Source of the DNA: Dendronephthya gigantea
Lineage: Eukaryota; Cnidaria; Anthozoa; Malacalcyonacea; Nephtheidae
Assembly: GCF_004324835.1 (NCBI RefSeq)
Contig: NW_021163051.1
Span: 554,501 to 618,500, forward strand
DNA length: 64,000 nucleotides
Direction: 5' to 3'
The position numbers and the translations under genes were made by a program. The notes under the pieces are model-generated. The model was not told the origin of the DNA, ran no database searches, and saw only the letters and a list, made by a program, of their open reading frames with translations. This document shows, one piece after another, positions 23,206 through 34,914 of this stretch (positions are counted from its first letter, which is position 1; each line of letters starts with the position of its first letter).

Positions 23206-24495
23206 CAGGGGCGGATGTAGGATTTTTTTTACGTTAGTCAAAATTTTCGCAGGTCAATACTCAAGTCAATTCTACATTTACAGAGTAAGAAGAATTTTCG
23301 CTCCCCCCCCCCTAGATTGATTAAATTAGTTAAATTTCACAGTTTACTAGCTGATTCGATATAAATCACACCTTTATTGTATTGAGCTTGGTCAAAGCAA
23401 AATTGCTTTATAAGTTTATAGCAGAAACATGCAGGCTGTGTAACAAGCATTAATATATAATACTATTAAACATGTCTGGAGATTACTTATACAGTGCAGA
23501 CATATAAACATACAGACATAACATGATTTTACAAATATTCATATTCAAAATTCAAAATCTATCACACTTTTAAATAATACAGATATAACACACCAGCTCA
23601 CCCTCAGCTAATATGAATAAACAATACAACAAATGAAAATATGAACAGCTCCAAATTCTAAATATTAATATAATTTTATGACATTTGACCGGTGGCGGGC
23701 GAATGCAAATAAATGCTAATAAAGGCAGCTTCAAAGTCCAAGTGAAATATACAGCTTATGTTATCGTTTGGTTTATAGTTTATATTAACTTATAGTATTA
23801 TTGGAGAGTAGTTTAAATAAACATGAACAGAGTGAATATTAAATTTACCTTTAAAAATTACACTTCCCGATTCGTTACGCAAACAAGTATATTATGAAAA
23901 CAAATCTCCAAAGCAAAATTACTCGACAACATGTTATCAGCAATGGTTATCAGTGCCACAAATAGCGTCCATTGCAAAGAACTGTATTCGACTGCAAAAG
24001 CTTTCTCTGCATGAAGTCATTGGAAAGCTTAAAACGAAAGCTCACAGGCTCTGGCTCACAGGCACACCTCCAGAACGAGCAGACCAAACCCCTAAAACGA
24101 GCAGACCAAACCCCCAAAACGAGCAGACCAAACCCCCAAAACGAGCAGACCAACCCCCAAAACGAGCAGAATTTTTGTCTCCATGGAACTACCGAAGGGC
24201 CAATCAGATGATGAGAAACGCCCCTAACCAACCTCCAAAACAAGCAGACCAAACCTCCGAACGAGCGATTTTGTCTCCATAGAACGAATGAAAATATTGC
24301 GCCAAGTCTGCATTCAGGAGCGAAGAAATCGAACGAGTCAGTGTTTATTTATTTATCAAGCACAAAATTATTATGCGACTGTACAAATTTACAACAGGAC
24401 TGCAATCTGAAAAATATAATCTCACTGCATTTAAATAATGTGAAATTTTTACGTTAGTCGCGTGATCGGTGTGACTACCCCTAGATCCGCCCCTG
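23206..24495. mobile_element. Non-autonomous hAT transposon with 8-bp target duplication
   Basis: CAGGGGCGGATGTAGG at the left and CAGGGGCGGATCTAGG read inward from the right form inverted ends. GATTGGAA flanks both sides (23198-23205 and 24496-24503), the 8-bp target duplication expected of hAT. The 1,290-bp interior has no transposase. It contains an AT-rich block and a minisatellite at 24066-24166. The termini match the one near 6195, so the OTU-hAT lineage is the likely source of transposase. Confidence 0.92.
24066..24166. repeat. Minisatellite inside the hAT element
   Basis: About five copies of a 20-21-bp unit built on CCAAAACGAGCAGACC, with one shortened copy. A looser echo appears at 24235-24265. 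Open reading frames across it are simple products of the repeat. Confidence 0.85.
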
Positions 24496-24551
24496 GATTG
24501 GAATATCAACAAAAAAATTTTGAGTATTTCTATTAAAACTTTGGACCTTTC

Positions 24552-26711
24552 ATGAAAGATGTAGTCTTATTGGGTGGTCCTAATGACGAAACAGTACCAC
24601 GTCAAGGTTCCAGGTTTTCCCTGATGGAAAACCGACATATTCTATCAGGTGTACAATTTCTAAAGGAGTGGGACTGTGGCACAGTAATTTCATTTATTAA
24701 ATTGCCGTATCCATCGAAGCTGGTCCAGTCTGATAACACTGAAATCTTGATGTCAGTGCATTATAAATTGGTAACCCCCACCCTAGCTCCCGGTCAGTCA
24801 TTATCAGGATTTGTAATTGAAAAGATTTTTAAAGACAAGCCACTTTATATCCGCCCATCCCGACAAATCCTTGAGTTGACAAATCTTCCAAATGAAGACA
24901 TGAATACATTAGCCAAGAGACAGAAGCTTGATGATGTAGAATTTGAGGTAAAGTTGTTTTGGCCTCAATCTAAATTATTTATGCTTAAGAATTATATTTA
25001 TTTATACATTACATGTGCACTAGATTTCAAGAATTACAAAATACATAAAAGAGTTTATGAAGCAAATATTTTAGCAATTAATATTTCAGCCAGGGTAATC
25101 CATAAAGATTGTACCTTAAGTGTACAAACCAACCATGAAGCAATTTTTTAGTTGTTATATATGCAACTTTACAGGAATGTGCAAGCATTCATGTTTTGAA
25201 AATGAAGATGATACACAAAGTCTGGAGAACCATGTACCTTCAGGTACAAGAATACTAGCTAATAGAATTCTCAGTTGACAGCACTTAGGAAGTCTACAAC
25301 ATTGAAGCTCATTTCAAATTATTGTTTTGTTGTGAAAAATAAAACTTTAATTTCAGTAATGCATCAAAAAAGACCTGGCAATGTATGTTATTTCATAGAA
25401 AACTCCATGCCAGCAGAAAACTTGTGAAATGGAAAGCTTTTTTGAAATTGTTCAGTTTCTCTGGTACTCTCTTTCTACAAATCTAGTTTAAAGAACTTGA
25501 ATCTTATTGCACAACTCACAGGATGTGCATGATTGACTACGAGCTACAATTATATAGTATGAAGTTGCCAGCCTTAGCTTCCTGTATCAGTTTATAAAAT
25601 GAATTTATAATTGTACACTTGTATTATTTTACTGCAAATATTTCAGAGCCAACTGTTCATGATGAAGTTGTGGAAATTAATACCCCTGACTCACCTACTA
25701 ACCCATTACGTAATGAGGATTCTGTTGACCCTCCCAACCTTAAGAAGGTAGTAAAAGAATGTATAACCTACTGTCAGACAAGAAATATTCAGAAGATCCA
25801 ATAGAGATCCTCAGAGTTGCACAAAGATTGATAGTGAATGGGCGCAAATTGGAAATTGAAAGTCTGAGTGAATCTTTGGAAGGGCAGACAAATTATATCA
25901 TAATTAACTGCCAAGATGTCATCAATAGTGCATTTGATGAAATTGAAGGATTGATAGATCCTAGACTAACATTGCAGTTTTAATTTTACGGAGAAGTTGC
26001 TTCTGATTTCGGTGGACCAAGATGTGAATTCTTCCGCCTATGCATGCACGAAATAAAAACAAAATATTTCGACAATGGTTTGAAGAAACACTTAGCTGAC
26101 GACTATAACACCATTAGCGTAATTATAGCTCTGAGTATTTTGCAAAATGGTAAGATTCCAAGATTTATATCCCCAGATTATCTGCAAGAGCTTTTCTTTG
26201 CTCAAAATCCGTCAAGGTGTCTTCGAAGCCTTCGCAATGGTCTTTCAAAGCTTGGGCTTCATCAAATTGAAAAAGCATTGCCAAGTTTCCTTTTTCACCC
26301 ATCGCAATCTGCAATTCTTACCAGAAGGCAGCTGCTTCATTTTCTTCCCCTAAATTTTCAGAGGAAGGTTCAAACGCTCATTCCGATGAAAATACAACAT
26401 ATCAAGCATTCTTAAAATATGTTCAAGCGGCAGCAAGTGGAAAAAGAGGCTGAACTACGTTAAATCATATCCTACAGTTTTTAACAGGTACAGATGAAGA
26501 GCCACCTCTTGGATTTAGCTTTTCCCCTAGTTTAGAGTTTGTGTCTGTTGACAATGGCAACCCATGGCCGTTTATACCTACTGCTAACACATGTGCAAAT
26601 ATACTATACCTACCAAGATGTGTTGCTGTTAGGTATCCTTTGCCTCAGGAAAATCAATTATTTGAAATATATGATGAAGCATTTGCAAATGCATATTTTG
26701 GGAGAAAATAA
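24552..26711 (+). pseudogene. HECT-domain (G2E3-like) multicopy gene, broken
   Basis: Exon 24552-24947 encodes MKDVVLLGGPNDETVPRQG and ends in VEFE at a GT donor. A later exon starts at 25647 after TTTCAG. The rest follows the HECT order: PIEILRVAQRLIVNGRKLE, NFYGEVASDFGGPRCEFFRL-like N-lobe start, LSILQNGKIPRF, EPPLGFSFSPSLEF, and the C-lobe NTCANILYLPR with the catalytic Cys, ending EAFANAYFGRK at 26711. HECT ligases transfer ubiquitin through that Cys. Breaks: a frameshift near 25795, a TAA at 25981 inside the N-lobe, and at least one more shift near 26390. It could be a decayed host paralogue or a gene carried by a mobile element; many similar copies are known in cnidarians. Confidence 0.75.
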
Positions 26712-27671
26712 GCCATGGCACATGTTGCCCACTTGATAACAGAAATCTGAACTTTTGATACCCTTACATTTTCTTGTTAACGGTTAGCTATACATTTTAA
26801 CAATTTTTATTAATGACATGAAGCATGCATATAATTACTGTTCGAGTATAAAGAGAAACTTAAAATGGAGACGTTTTGGACAATACAGGCGTTAACGCCA
26901 AATTTAAACGGTGTTTCTGATTACCACAATTGTGTAGAAAAGGCCTGAAATGTAAACCCAAAAACCTGACTAGTTTTCGTAGGTGTATGTTGATACAACC
27001 ACTAGAATTTACATGTCGCTCGTATAATCGTTTCTTCTTTCGGTAATCTGATGTCTGTTGTGGCCAAAATACCGCCCTCTTAAGTGTTTTCAGTAAACTG
27101 TAAAGCAATATGGCACGTTCTCATTTCGTTGCAAGTTTTGTATGTTAATATTTTTAAATTAGTTTTCGTTTAAACTTGTTCTATTGTATTTCACTGAAGT
27201 ACCCTGCAACTTCACTATTTGCATTGTGGATAATTTGTTTGCTGTAAATAAAATTTACATTAATATATGGAAATTTAAAAAATTTGTTTCCAATCATTCA
27301 AGATCAGAAATAACCCAATTTGCGGATATTCCGAGACACAGTATGAATTATAACATTTTTTATCCTTGAACGCTAAGCCTGCTACCGCATAGTTAAAAAC
27401 AAGCAACATCCATTGTTAACCGATCGCATGCAAGTAACTCAAATAATCAATAAACAACTAAACCCACCATTCGAAAAGGTATCATTCAAAATGAATGACA
27501 TTAAGTGATCAATCACTATTGGCGTTGCAACAATTTACCATTTTGTCATAAAACTATGACGCTCTATAACTGCATGAAGTTTTAAAAGATGTAACGACGT
27601 GCATTGTGAAAATGGTTTATGCCGGCATCTCCGTCATTGCTTAGGGGATCCATAAACGCCCTTAGCTCTGG
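26712..27671. other. AT-rich spacer without recognised gene
   Basis: Short open frames at 26860-27108 (minus) and 27184-27369 (plus) have no recognisable family. No repeat was seen. Confidence 0.5.
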
Positions 27672-27989
27672 TCAAGTAAAACTGGTTTTCTGAAACACGG
27701 ATTGCGTTGTCATTGTTGTCTTCAGCCGAAGGGGTAAGATTTCACAAACTTCCTCCCATTTTTTGTTAACAAATTCGTAATGATTACTTAACAACAAAAC
27801 TACGCTGCTTGGTTGCAAGCTATCATCATACCCACAGGAACAAACCATTCCAAAAAGAATAGCGATAAAATACTCCAGTTTTCTTTCCAGGTATTCTGTC
27901 AAAAGATTGTCAGAAGTATTGTCTAACTGTTGGAGTAACTGATCAAAATCCTTAAAATATTTCTCGAGGTCTTCACGATCGGCAGCCAT
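27672..27989 (-). CDS. Hypothetical 105-residue protein or first exon
   Basis: The frame opens with ATG (MAADREDLEKYFKDFDQLLQQLDNTS). Its composition is balanced, with predicted helices (LLTEYLERKLEYFIAILFGMVCSCGY), unlike the AT-rich noise around it. The ATG sits just downstream of a denser, GC-richer block, so it could be a first coding exon with its donor before the stop. I do not recognise the family. It could be an N-terminal exon of a multicopy cnidarian gene whose remainder is missing. Confidence 0.4.
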   Translation of the reverse strand: MAADREDLEKYFKDFDQLLQQLDNTSDNLLTEYLERKLEYFIAILFGMVCSCGYDDSLQPSSVVLLLSNHYEFVNKKWEEVCEILPLRLKTTMTTQSVFQKTSFT

Positions 27990-28044
27990 TGTTGCTTTTA
28001 TTTTCCCGCCAATTTTGTACAGTTGTTATGTGTTTAACACTGAA

Positions 28045-28258
28045 AAACTGCAAAAACTCACTAGCGAGAATTAACGGAAACCTCCTGGCGAGAATTACAA
28101 AAACTCGCTGGCGAGAATTACAAAAACTTGCTGGCTAGAATTACAAAAACTCGCTGGTGAGAATTACAAAAACTCGCTGGCGAGAATTACAAAAACTCGC
28201 AGGTGAGAATTACGGAAACTCGCTAGCGAGAATTACAAAAACTCGCTGGCGAGAATTA
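28045..28258. repeat. 23-bp minisatellite containing a CTCGC/CGAG palindrome
   Basis: About nine head-to-tail copies of a 23-bp unit (AAAACTCGCTGGCGAGAATTAC). Each contains the short inverted pair CTCGC-TGG-CGAG. It lies immediately upstream of the 27672-27989 open frame and 0.5 kb from the P-type transposon. Confidence 0.9.
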
Positions 28259-28746
28259 AACTCACATCAATACTCATTAGCGAAATTTCCACCATTGTGA
28301 TATGTAATTCAATAGGAATATTTTCTATTTCAGCCCATCAACTCGAGAACTGTTTCACATTTTCTTCAAGATTAAGATTATTTTTTATGCCAACACATCA
28401 ATTCCTTTGAGGTTTCGTACACTTTGGTATATGACGTTGTACTTGAAGTTAATGGACTTCTTGTTAATTCCGAATCAGACCCTAAATCAGATTTATGTGG
28501 ATTGTACCACTGGTTCCTGTAATTGATTAATAAATTGTTGAAAAAATGAGGTTAGGTTAAATGTTTGGTGTTAAAAAAACAAAAGCAAAATCAACATCAT
28601 GTCTACAATACATATGCACCAGAAACTAGTAAATAAAGACTTGACAAAGTTTCAGAGATCATCCACTGTGAAATATGTCTACTGCTTGCACTGTGTGGAA
28701 TAGAAACTCTGTAAAATTTAAACATCTTGAAAGCTTGATTTCTATA
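28259..28746. other. Spacer without recognised gene
   Basis: AT-rich DNA between the minisatellite and the P-type element. No coding signal was seen. It ends at the target duplication ATCTGACC (28747-28754). Confidence 0.5.
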
Positions 28747-28754
28747 ATCTGACC

Positions 28755-30996
28755 ATAGGCAGCCCAAGTAATGCTGGCGCGCGCGCGCTACCTGCTGTGT
28801 TGATTTGTTATATATTATACCCAAGGTAGGCAAGTATATCGCTAATTTACATCAGACACCCTCTACACGTCGTTAAAATACAAAGAAACTACGCGGAGAA
28901 CAGCAGAAAAAACCTAAACACTTTGAAGACTGATAATTTTACTACATAATTACAAACTAATATGTTAAAAAACAATTTAGACTGGCTAGAAACGAGGCAA
29001 AGTTTACGAGGTTTTTTTCAATTTTTGTCACCATTTTTCGTGTCCATATGCGGGATACCTCAAACGGCTATGACGTAAACTAAGAAGCATTTCTATTGGC
29101 TAACAAACATAAACAAACTTTGCCCAGAAATCAGCAACCGGGGGGGTGGAACTCAAAAAAATAAATGAAAGTCAATCACAAATGTCTACGCGTAAAATAT
29201 AAACAAATTAGGTAAATCGCGTTATAGCTCCAATTTTTTTTGTCTACTAAATATTTGAACTGAAAAAACAACATGTGAGCAAGAAAAGCAAAAAAGAGAT
29301 TTTGTACGGTAAGTAAATTTATACTTTTTCCGTATTTTTTCGCTTTAAAGCTGCATTTTATTGACACCTAAACCATAAAAATATTACGCTTTTTGAACTC
29401 AGTATCAAATATTGAAATATATATTCTTACGCAAATGAAGGACGTCGTATGATATGGAGAGGCAGAAACCCACTGGTTTCCTTTGTACAAGCAAACTTTT
29501 TGTCTGGTACGTTCCCAATATTTTATGTATTTTAGTTTTTATATTCATTTGTATACGACCGAAATGTCGGTCATTTATCTTGTAAGACAAACCATTGCAT
29601 TTAGTTTATTTTTTTATCGCCGGGTTTTCGGGGTGAAATTCGTTAAAAATAAACGAATAAGTATAAAAAATATAATAATAAAAGACTTAATTGGTTAAAA
29701 ACAAACAAAAGGCACGCTGAAACAGACTATAATTGTGTTCAGTATTTAACGAAATTGATTTAATTTATTGTCGCAAAGTCGCTATACGCAATGCCTAATA
29801 CACATTGTCATAGTTCGCACAGCCACCGACATGCACATACATAGTCATAGTATAAGAAAAAATACTTTAATTCAAACAGTTTTCAGCCAGACTACTGTGG
29901 ATACGAGCAAAAAAGAAATAGGTGACGCTGCGGTGAAAAACACACATGCTTGTATTATTAGTAGACATCGAAAAAATAGTCCCTTTATGAATATCGAAGC
30001 CATCTTGTTAAAAAAAACATTGAACGCAGTAATGTCGAACTATGTTTATTTAGCACATTTCTTTAAAACGTTTGCCGAGATATAGGCGTTTATACTCGAT
30101 GTAGCGTTTTTTAAGAGAAGCTAAAAAATGGTCTAAAATGCCGGTCTGTTAATTTTTTGCGCCGCTCGGTAGTCCTTTCGATATCATGGCGAGAACGATG
30201 GAATACGAATGGAAAGATTATTGAAAACTGCACTTACCCAGTTGACCGTATTAAACGTAGATTCCATAAACTTGGAGACTGAAATATCTTGTTTAGGAGA
30301 ACACAGACAAAAACATTCAAGTCATTAAAACCAGTCACGAAATCCGATATTAAATTGCCGTTCAAAAAGGTATCTTTACATTAATAATAATGTCCAAGTT
30401 CATATATCCATGTACACATTGTTTTCTGCAGTAATGCACAAAGTTTTCTCGCAGTTAAAAGAACAAAAACCCACAAATTTTTCAATGCCGTTTCGAATGT
30501 CGCCCACATGTCCATATTTAATTATGCTGTCACTGTTAAAAACCATTCATCCCAGACGATAATCGGCCGGTTTAAAACTCCATTTTCGTAGTAAAATCCC
30601 CACATGATGTTTTTAGTAAAACACAAAGCTTTCTCGCAGCCCAGTGCAATAAAAATCTCAAACTTTTCAGGCCTTTCGAACGTCGCTCGTATCCATATTT
30701 GATGCTAGTGTAAACCATAAAAAACATTCATCCCACGCAATGTTCGGCCGAATCGAAGCCAAATTTCGATTCAATTTTAGAAGACAAATGTCCATACATT
30801 GTAATGAATGTATTGCAAATATTTTTTGCAGTCAAAAACGATAAAAAATACAAGCTTTTCTACGTTTTTTTGCCGAACATTTCCTTTTCGTTGCAAGCAC
30901 CACGCTTGAAAAGTGAAAACTGTTGCAAAAAACCTGCTTGACCAGTTTCGTAGGTTTCATAATTCAATGAGCCAATAAGAAACGTGCGTGCTTCCA
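28755..30996 (+). repeat. Left long terminal inverted repeat
   Basis: Matches the reverse complement of 38361-40592 with sparse substitutions and small indels, for example TCGATATCATGGCG versus TCTATATAATGGCG. A (GC)n run lies about 30 bases from the tip. Open frames inside (such as 29768-30085) recur in the other arm but match no family. No THAP-domain exon was found in it. Confidence 0.95.
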
Positions 30997-31080
30997 GTCA
31001 TGTACGTAAAATTTAATTGAATATATTGGAAAGTGTTAATGTAAAAGATGATTAAATATGTAATGTTACGTTTGTTAACA

Positions 31081-34000
31081 GGGTGCTGGAAAACTATGAA
31101 TTTTGCCAAGACGCATGTGTATCCACGCTGTCAGTTTCGGTAGAAGCATCAAAGAACAATGAGAACGTTTCTGCGCGTTCTTTAGGCAAAGTAATAAAAG
31201 AAATTTGGGAAGGACGTGTCTCTCGACAGTACTCGGTGCACAGCCGCGCCTACACTTATAGACACCTAAGGAAGCGTGCATTGCTGAGCGACGCAGCAAT
31301 AACTGAGCTCGATGATGGTATCGTGAAGAATATCCACGCCCTCTGTGCCCTCCACCAAGGATGGGTTTTTAACTCCCAGGGTTGCTCAAGCCGAAAGTCC
31401 TTAACCCTCTTAAAGTTGTTCTCACCCGAAGAGATTGAAAAGCACACAACTGTAGATGGTCGACGCTTGATATTCGAGCTTGACATCGTAGTGTCTCCAA
31501 GTCCCAAGCTGACACTAAGCACTTACGGTCATGCCATACCCTTGGAAGATATTGTGGGATGTGATAAAACTCAGTTGTCACTTCGTACTATCGACAATGC
31601 TATCCGTCTTGTGGAGTCCAGTGCCCTGCTTAGGCCATGTTATTGATGAGAGAACAGGCACTAAATTTCTGAAAGTACCAGTTTCCCACTCGAAAAATAT
31701 TAATGCTTATTCCAGTGAGCTTGGAAACCACCAGCGGCTAATCTCCTCCTCCTGTCTGCTTCTTACACATCGTGGTTCTAATACATGCCAGAATTGCGCA
31801 TATTCATTAAAAGCTGTACCAGAATCGTGAAAATAAGCGAAAGGCAACTATTTCAGAAGCTCCAAATAAAAAGTGTAATCTCCGTTACTTGGATCGTATT
31901 GGTTTAGAGGAGAAAATAACCATCCAAAGGAAAACGGTTCTAAACGACGTAAAACGGGACGCTCGGTCGAAGGTAGATGACATGATAGAGTTTGTTGAGA
32001 AGGATCATATGGACTTGCAACATATCCTTCAGAGTACTGATAGTGCTTTAGCCCCTGCTGGCATGGAACTTCTTTGGGAACAACAGCTTAAACAGCTATC
32101 CGCCAAATCGTCGAAGGGTTTTCGATGGAATCCAAGGTTTATATTTCAATATTTATATGTAACATTGTGTAACAAATTCAATATTTTTTAATTTTTAAGT
32201 TTTATATGTCAGACCAACAAAATTTTAAGATGCAATTGAACCAATGGTTATTATCGAGTGATATTTTTTGTTTTGTGTACTATATGCTTACATATTTCTC
32301 TAAATTTATAATTTTATTTTTCGCAGAGTTGTGAGATTTGCACTGGATCTCTATTGCAAAAATCCAAAAGTATTGGATTCAATGCGTGAATTTGTCATTC
32401 TGCCAAGCAATCGTCTTATCAGGTGATGATGAATTACAGAACAGTGGTGAATATGGCAGACTTGTACCACAATGCTATAGATTGTCTTGTGTTCCAGGTA
32501 CTATAAGAATTCTGTCAGTCAACAACCGGGGTGGAATAGCGAAATCATTAGTTGGTGCAAAACGGAAGCAGAGCGTCACAACTTGAAACAAGACGAGTAC
32601 TGGGGGGGTCTTGTTCTCAACGAAATGAAAATACAGGTAAGTTATTTATGACTATATACTAAATTATCTAAAATTTTGTCACAAATGTAGGGAATAGTCA
32701 AGAAATGCGTGCACTAGCATAACAAGAAACTATTGACTCTTTACGTTTCGCATTCTAAAAGGAAGATTTACAAATGACGGTCAAAGGTGGTCGTCATCAG
32801 CTTACTGGCATGGTCTTTCTTGGAAAGTTTTACAAGGACATAAGAAAGATCGAAACTGGTAAAAGCTTTATGCATGTATATAATATAGTATGGTCATGCA
32901 ATGTGATATGATATGTCTTATATAATAGTTTTATTGCAAACGTTTTTGATTGCAAATTTTTTATAGGGGAGTCATCTGTACAAGTCGCAACACATTTGCT
33001 TCAATTCATATTTGTTAGTGATGGTGGATACAGGTTCCCGCTCGCCCATTTCCCAACCGCTCAATGTCCTGCTTCCGTTCTATACCTTCAATTTTGGGAA
33101 GGTGTGATGCGAATGAAGAGTGCCGGTTTTACGTACGTTTTTGTTGTTCATATATACAACTGACACACATGCATTACTGGGCTGCCTAATGTACATGCAA
33201 CACAAGTTGTTATGTAGACACTTCATTTGTGGATGCTAATTTGGTTTTTATTTGTAGTCGTGCACAATCATGGTGGCAATATTGCAAGATCTTTCCTCTT
33301 TTCTTTTATAAAAATAAAAGTTAATACAGTAATATGCACAGTTTAATTTTAAGTTTTATTTTACATTTTCCAGAATTTACTACTCCTTATGCGATGGTGG
33401 AGATTCAAACCGGTAATTCTTTAAAATCCACTTTCCTAATTTTAATCCAAGTGACTTGCACTTTGTTGGGTACAACATGTTTACAGAGGATCCCATGATG
33501 TTTATAATGGATTGCAAGGTGAATTATACAATTTGAAATCAATTAAATATAGGATACAATCACGGGAACTAGATCAACTAGTTTTTTTGATTTTTTTTAT
33601 GCAGCATAATTTCAAGAAAGTGAGAAATAATATTGAAAAAAGTTCTCCCCATGTTGGAAGCGCAAGGTGCTTGACAAAAGGCGGCAAAAACATTTTTTGG
33701 GCACATTGGAAGGATGCGTATCTTTGGGATCAAACGAACAATTTCTGTCCCATTCACGAAAAGCTAAAGGAGGATAACTTCCAACTGACCCCGAGTTCCC
33801 GAATGCGAAACGGTTTGGCGGAGGATGTGCTGGACAAGAAGATGCTTTATCTTATGAAGGTACTGGCTACAAAAGGGCAACAAATTCCGTACGGTTTATG
33901 TTTGAATTAATTGAAGGAAAATCATTAATGCATTAACTGTATACACACTGTGAATGATTAACGTTATATACTGATACCGGATATGTGTGACGCAGGCCTC

Positions 34001-34591
34001 CTAATTTTTATCTAGGCGTATAAAGATCACCTTGCCACTCTTCCGGATAAAGATCCAAGTAAGCTTGACGAGACAATTGCCTTGCTAAAGCATACAAGCC
34101 AAATGATAGAATTGTTTTCCGATAAGCACGCAATTTATGATGTTGCTGATAGCCGATTGCAATCACTGCAGGCCACACTTCTTTTCTTTTCAACTTGGAA
34201 AGAAGGGGTAACTAAGGGAGATGAATTCATTTCCCAAAAATTGTGGTTCGATATCCAGTCCATGATTCACGGATTTATTTCCCTGGTACAGACGAAGCTA
34301 AGACGGTTCCCTGGATCAGTCGTCAAACCAGCGATTATCAACCAGGACTGTATGGAGAATCATTTTTCTCAGATAAGAGGAGCAAATGGGCAGAATGACA
34401 ACCCAACCTACCTTGCGACGCAAGGAACCCAGAACTCTATTATATTTGGACAGACAACCATTAGCAGGAAGGGCAATACTGGCACCGGGAAAAATCATTC
34501 GTTTGCTGGGCTTCCAAAAGAGCACCTATTTTCCAAGAAGAGGCGTCTGGAAACATCTAACTCTGCGATTGGGTTGGTCAATGTGAAGTGA
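31081..34591 (+). pseudogene. P-superfamily transposase, nine exons
   Basis: Exons by GT/AG: 31081-32136, 32327-32422, 32498-32636, 32762-32858, 32967-33132, 33374-33412, about 33487-33518, 33605-33859 and 34016-34591. Order of motifs: VSRQYSVHSRAYTYRHLRKRAL, GWVFNSQG, FRWNPRVVRFALDLY (helix-turn-helix and insertion region), GGLVLNEMKIQ, EDLQMTVKGGRHQLTGM, FVSDGGYRFPLAHFP, YYSLCDGGDSNR, HNFKKVRNNI, SSRMRNGLAEDVLDKKM and NQDCMENHFSQIRGANG, the last with the final Glu. The residue that is Asp in related LDEMKI motifs is Asn here. Frameshifts occur near 31622 and 31825, and the exon 6-7 join is out of phase. No N-terminal THAP zinc finger is visible upstream, so a first exon is missing or unrecognised. 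Confidence 0.88.
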
Positions 34592-34914
34592 CTTCAAACA
34601 ATAACTTTTCCAACATTATTAATGTTGTATGATTTAACAATTAAAAAATAAACTGCAGCTACGAACGCACGCGAGATCTCGTTTTTTTTAATTTCTTAAA
34701 CTAATTTATATAGGCTGCATTCAAGTTACCATATTTCATAACTGCATGCGTATCAAACGAACTAATAAATAAATGAACAATATTACGCACGTAGTCTGAA
34801 TGAACATATCTGTTTGTTAACCTATTCTTTAAATTTAGGAAATGAGTTAGGTGGATAATTAACTCAGTTTGAGTGTTTTCGGATGATATTTAAGTATAGT
34901 AGTCACATTTGTCT
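34592..34914. other. Spacer between convergent genes of the P-type element
   Basis: AT-rich 3' sequence with an AATAAA-like signal (AAAAAATAAACTGC near 34645) just after the transposase stop, suitable as its polyadenylation signal. No gene is seen. Confidence 0.5.

Noticed and set aside
29768-30085. Open frame in the left arm of the P-type element, recurring at 39272-39526
   Set aside because: It is present in both arms only because the arms are copies. It matches no family and differs in start and length between arms.
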